Source: Erysipelotrichaceae bacterium UBA6182 (GTDB lineage: Bacteria; Bacillota_I; Bacilli_A; Erysipelotrichales; Erysipelotrichaceae). From it: 8,275 nucleotides of DNA. Each line of letters starts with the position of its first letter. The first letter of the stretch is position 1. The stretch spans positions 841 through 9,115 of the forward strand of contig DITO01000282.1 in the NCBI GenBank assembly GCA_002422065.1, in the 5' to 3' direction. The position numbers and the translations under genes were made by a program. Below the pieces are notes generated by a model, which searched no databases, was not told where the DNA came from, and saw only the letters and a list, made by a program, of their open reading frames with translations. This document shows, one piece after another, positions 5,288-8,275 of this stretch.

Positions 5288-7231
5288 TTATATTAATTGT
5301 TTTTGATTTTCATTTGCTAATGCTTGATTAAGTGGTTTTGGTAACCCGCCTTGTTGAGGCAATCCACTTGTTTGTCCAAGTGTGTCGGCCATATTAGGTT
5401 GTTGTATACCACTCTTTATATACTTATCAACGTCATTCTTTGTTTTCTCATAAGAACCAAGAACTAAATCTTTGTATAATTGCTCTTGATTAACAAATGG
5501 TAATTGTATTGAACGGTCGAATAATTCTAGATTCAATGCTTTCTTTACATTATCACTCTTTGGTAATACTGTTTCAGTATCAATTCTTACTAAGTATTTC
5601 ATATTTCTGAATAATTCAGGGTTTACGAATACTAATCTTTGGTCATCTTTTTCCTTATCCATTATTTCAAAGGCGATGTTTAATCTTTCCTCTGGTGTTG
5701 ATGTTTCAGGAAGATTTGGTTCGAATCTAATTGATTTACTTCTTTGTTTGCCATCGATAGACTTTCCTGGTAAGATAAAGTTCTTATAGTTTAGTGAGTC
5801 TGTTATTTCGCTAACCTCGCCTACTGTATAATATTGAACTATATCTCCTATAATTAATCTACCTAAATCTTTTACTAAGAAGCCAATCATTCTCCCAAAC
5901 AACCCTAACATTATCTTGGCATTTTGTTCTAGCACACTAATTTCATAAGCAGTATTGGTTCCAACAGTTGCTTGACCTTGTTGCATAACATTCATTGAAC
6001 TCTCTGCCATTGAACTCTCTATCTTCTCCAAAATGTTATATCCAGCGTTTAAATCGCTTCCAACGTCTATCTTTTCTACTTTCGTATCTGGACTAGTAAA
6101 TGATATAACCTTACCTGGAGTGATGATATTTGAATTAAATGTCTCAGTCCCGTATATAGCAGTTGGTGGCATTTGTTTTAACAATGAACCATCAATAATT
6201 GCTTGATATATTGTGTCAATGATATTTTGTTCTGGTTCTAGTTTAGATACCAATGACTTGTAGTAAAAGAATCCAGATGATATTGGTTCGAATCCTGTCT
6301 TTGAGAAAGGATATTGCTTATCCACTCTTGGATTAGGAGCATCTGCCTCACTCATAAGAATAGAGTTTACAAATGATAATTGCAAATCATCTTTTCTATT
6401 GTAGTAAATTACTTCTTCTACTAATCTGTCACCTTGCGATTCATCATATACATCATAGAACGTGTCACTGCCTTCGTGATAAACTGGTATCACGCCAGGA
6501 GTTACATTCTTGAACTTTGGGTTTTCACCATACTTCATTGCTGCAACACTATAATCAATGATTCTTCTTCTGATTAAGAATGGTTGCTTTTGTATATCTC
6601 TTTCATATACGTCACTTATGTATAATTCGTTTAAAGGAACTATTGATTGAACTATTCCACTAAATGCTTCATCTAATACTTTCTTCGCATCGTATGAACC
6701 ATCTTCTTTTACTTGCTTAATCGTTCTAAATATCTCTACGTATTCGTTTTGTATAACTATTGCTGGGTTGATACAGGCACCAATTACGGCGTATAAGAAT
6801 GTCTCCGCATAATCACTATTATCACAGGCATATTCTAATAAGTCTCTCATTACCTCAGCAGCATCTCTATCTTCTTCTTGGTTCTCATTTTGTGCATAAA
6901 CAATAGGATATATAACATTACCTGTTAGATGTGCAACGATTGATATAACTTTGTTTCTTGTTATTGGTCTAATTGCATTGCTCTTCCAAGCTAAGTCTGG
7001 GTCATCGCTACCACTTGATTGGAATGAATTCCAAGCCTTTTGGTCAAGATTCATTCTTTCGATAAGTGACATATTATTAAACTCCTCATAAGAGGCAGTC
7101 ATAATTTCATCAGCTATCCCATAATCCTTAATCACACTACTCAACACATCTTTCTCCTCTTTAGTTGGTGTGTATTGAGATGGTGGGTTAATGATTACCC
7201 CTGCTTTATCTGTTTTAAGTTCGTATTTCAT
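5288..7231 (-). CDS. Portal protein (P22-type)
   Basis: This 647-residue protein should form the dodecameric ring at the capsid vertex through which terminase drives DNA and to which the tail attaches. The length, the position right after terminase, and the layout fit the P22-like portal family. Residues 83-112 (NAIRPITRNKVISIVAHLTG and following) resemble the conserved N-terminal wing. Residues 120-165 include the acidic helix EEDRDAAEVMRDLLEYACDN. Residues 326-360 hold a long helix and QMPPTAIYG. Residues 400-466 are helical (SSMNVMQQGQATVGTNTAYE, then a long amphipathic helix) and likely correspond to the stem and tunnel region. The last 40 residues are rich in Gln, Pro, Gly and Asn and probably disordered. 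ATG follows AAGG by a short A-rich spacer, a weak ribosome site. The next gene starts 4 nt after the stop. Confidence 0.93.
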   Translation of the reverse strand: MKYELKTDKAGVIINPPSQYTPTKEEKDVLSSVIKDYGIADEIMTASYEEFNNMSLIERMNLDQKAWNSFQSSGSDDPDLAWKSNAIRPITRNKVISIVAHLTGNVIYPIVYAQNENQEEDRDAAEVMRDLLEYACDNSDYAETFLYAVIGACINPAIVIQNEYVEIFRTIKQVKEDGSYDAKKVLDEAFSGIVQSIVPLNELYISDVYERDIQKQPFLIRRRIIDYSVAAMKYGENPKFKNVTPGVIPVYHEGSDTFYDVYDESQGDRLVEEVIYYNRKDDLQLSFVNSILMSEADAPNPRVDKQYPFSKTGFEPISSGFFYYKSLVSKLEPEQNIIDTIYQAIIDGSLLKQMPPTAIYGTETFNSNIITPGKVISFTSPDTKVEKIDVGSDLNAGYNILEKIESSMAESSMNVMQQGQATVGTNTAYEISVLEQNAKIMLGLFGRMIGFLVKDLGRLIIGDIVQYYTVGEVSEITDSLNYKNFILPGKSIDGKQRSKSIRFEPNLPETSTPEERLNIAFEIMDKEKDDQRLVFVNPELFRNMKYLVRIDTETVLPKSDNVKKALNLELFDRSIQLPFVNQEQLYKDLVLGSYEKTKNDVDKYIKSGIQQPNMADTLGQTSGLPQQGGLPKPLNQALANENQKQLI

Positions 7232-7234
7232 TTT

Positions 7235-8275
7235 TTACCTTTTTTTAGACCAGTTGGGTGTATATACACTTACTTGAGGTCCCGTTTTAGTATTCTCTAA
7301 TATTTGTTGTAGATATGCCATTGAGTCTATTCTGTCATCGTGTTTACCGAATGGGAATAGTAATAATTCATTTTCGTATTCTCTATCGTTTACACTATGG
7401 AATATTATCCCATTCTTATACATTGGAATTAATCCTCTAATACGAGTTTCTTTCTCGCCTTTGGCTTTTAATTCAATGACATCGAAATATACTTCCTTTT
7501 GCTTCATCGCTTCGTTAAGATACCACATTAAACTCTTTTGATATCCTACACTCTCTATACCTACTTTCATAAATCTATGACCATACTTGGTCTTTAGATT
7601 AAATAGGTAATCTATTGTTTGTCCTGGGTCTAATTGACCTGTTAAATCTTCTAACTTATATATGTTGGGACTTCCTTTTGCTTTACCAATTACTTGTATT
7701 GAGGTATTGTCAGCGAATTCTTTTTCACTGATAGCTAAATCAACCATTGCATATACATCTAATGAATCTATTGTCTGCTTTGTAATATCATCGTTTGCCC
7801 AATATTTAAACCATTCTCTTTTGAATTCTTGTCTATCACTTGGAACTGGGTTTTGTTGATATAAACAAGCCCAATCATATATTCCTATTGTATTCTTAAT
7901 TGATTGTAAAGCCTTTAAATCATACTTCTCTGGCCATAATGCTTCCCCTTTCTTTCTATATTCCTCATCTTCTTCTGCAATAGCTGGTAAGTTTAGTATC
8001 TCCCAATCATCACCTGTCCCCTGAGCTTCTAAAAGGCGTCCTGCAAGGTCATCTAAGTTCCAACGAGTCATAATCAATATAACAGCTCCGTCTTTCTCTA
8101 AACGAGTATAGGCAGTGGAAATGTACCAATCCCATACTTTATCCCTCATTGTTTCACTATCTGCTTCTTCTCTATTTTTTACTGGGTCATCGATTAATAA
8201 GATGTTTGCTCCTCTACCCGTTAAGGGACCTCCTATACCTGTTGATGTATAACTTCCTCCTTTATTCGTTCTCCA
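7235..8275 (-). CDS. terL: Terminase large subunit, 5'-partial
   Basis: This is the motor ATPase and nuclease that packages phage DNA through the portal. The frame stays open to the right edge, giving 346 visible residues, so the methionine at 8149 is internal and not the start. Residues 13-34 carry a Gly-rich stretch and LTGRGANILLIDDPVKN, with a Walker B-like LLIDD at 26-30. ILIMTRWNLDDLAGRL (about 67-82) matches the segment after the ATPase core in the psiM2/TIGR01630-type terminases. The C-terminal RNase H-like nuclease shows its likely acidic residues in VDLAIS (D179), VGIES (E241) and HDDRIDSMAY (D313, D314, D317). The Walker A region and N-terminus lie beyond the window. The TAA stop is 3 nt before the portal ATG, so the two are co-translated. 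Identification is firm; the exact subfamily is from memory of motifs. Confidence 0.95.
   Translation of the reverse strand, partial: WRTNKGGSYTSTGIGGPLTGRGANILLIDDPVKNREEADSETMRDKVWDWYISTAYTRLEKDGAVILIMTRWNLDDLAGRLLEAQGTGDDWEILNLPAIAEEDEEYRKKGEALWPEKYDLKALQSIKNTIGIYDWACLYQQNPVPSDRQEFKREWFKYWANDDITKQTIDSLDVYAMVDLAISEKEFADNTSIQVIGKAKGSPNIYKLEDLTGQLDPGQTIDYLFNLKTKYGHRFMKVGIESVGYQKSLMWYLNEAMKQKEVYFDVIELKAKGEKETRIRGLIPMYKNGIIFHSVNDREYENELLLFPFGKHDDRIDSMAYLQQILENTKTGPQVSVYTPNWSKKR

Noticed and set aside
4955..5296. Plus-strand reading frame of 113 residues opposite the 167-residue gene
   Set aside because: It is a Ser/Phe/Leu-rich shadow of a Lys/Glu-rich gene with no motif; the same applies to the plus-strand frames at 860, 1902, 2484, 3713 and 7662.
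8147..8149. ATG as the start of terminase
   Set aside because: The frame continues open to the edge and the 42 upstream codons encode the conserved LTGRGANILLIDDPVKN segment, so this methionine is internal.
1..8275. CRISPR array, insertion sequence or integrase
   Set aside because: No regularly spaced repeats, transposase motifs or terminal inverted repeats were seen; the genes form one uninterrupted virion module.

Overview
The window is a tailed-phage (Caudoviricetes) DNA-packaging and head-morphogenesis module, from a phage or prophage. Every supported gene lies on the minus strand, so transcription runs from the right edge to the left. The DNA is visibly AT-rich. Almost no start codon is preceded by a clear Shine-Dalgarno sequence; starts instead follow A-rich leaders. 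That pattern is typical of phages infecting Bacteroidota and their relatives, so such a host is my inference, not something shown directly.

In order of transcription: large terminase subunit (5' end beyond the right edge, ends 7235); P22-type portal protein (7231-5288); two uncharacterised proteins whose reading frames overlap by 53 nt (5283-4780 and 4832-4500); a 104-nt leader with three predicted hairpins (4396-4499); an acidic coiled-coil protein that is probably the scaffold (to 3697); a small Gly/Ala/Thr-rich protein, probably a head decoration protein (3680-3186); the HK97-fold major capsid protein (3151-2219); a 350-residue beta-rich virion protein, possibly a head fibre (2149-1097); a 140-residue beta-rich virion protein (1025-603); a 54-residue protein (601-437); and a coiled-coil protein that runs off the left edge (435-1).

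The products would work together as follows. Scaffold and capsid protein co-assemble a prohead on the portal ring. Terminase docks on the portal, pumps in DNA and cuts it. The decoration and fibre-like proteins complete the shell surface. No prohead protease is recognisable, which fits a P22-like plan in which the scaffold leaves intact, although a protease could lie outside the window.

The most interesting part is at RNA level. Of the four longer gaps between genes, three contain inverted repeats, and two of these are strengthened by G-U pairs that exist only in the minus-strand RNA. The 104-nt gap before the scaffold gene can fold into three consecutive hairpins with possible loop-loop pairing. 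The capsid, decoration and 350-residue genes also share a nearly identical A-rich leader abutting ATGGC. These elements may set the relative output of the head proteins without Shine-Dalgarno sites.
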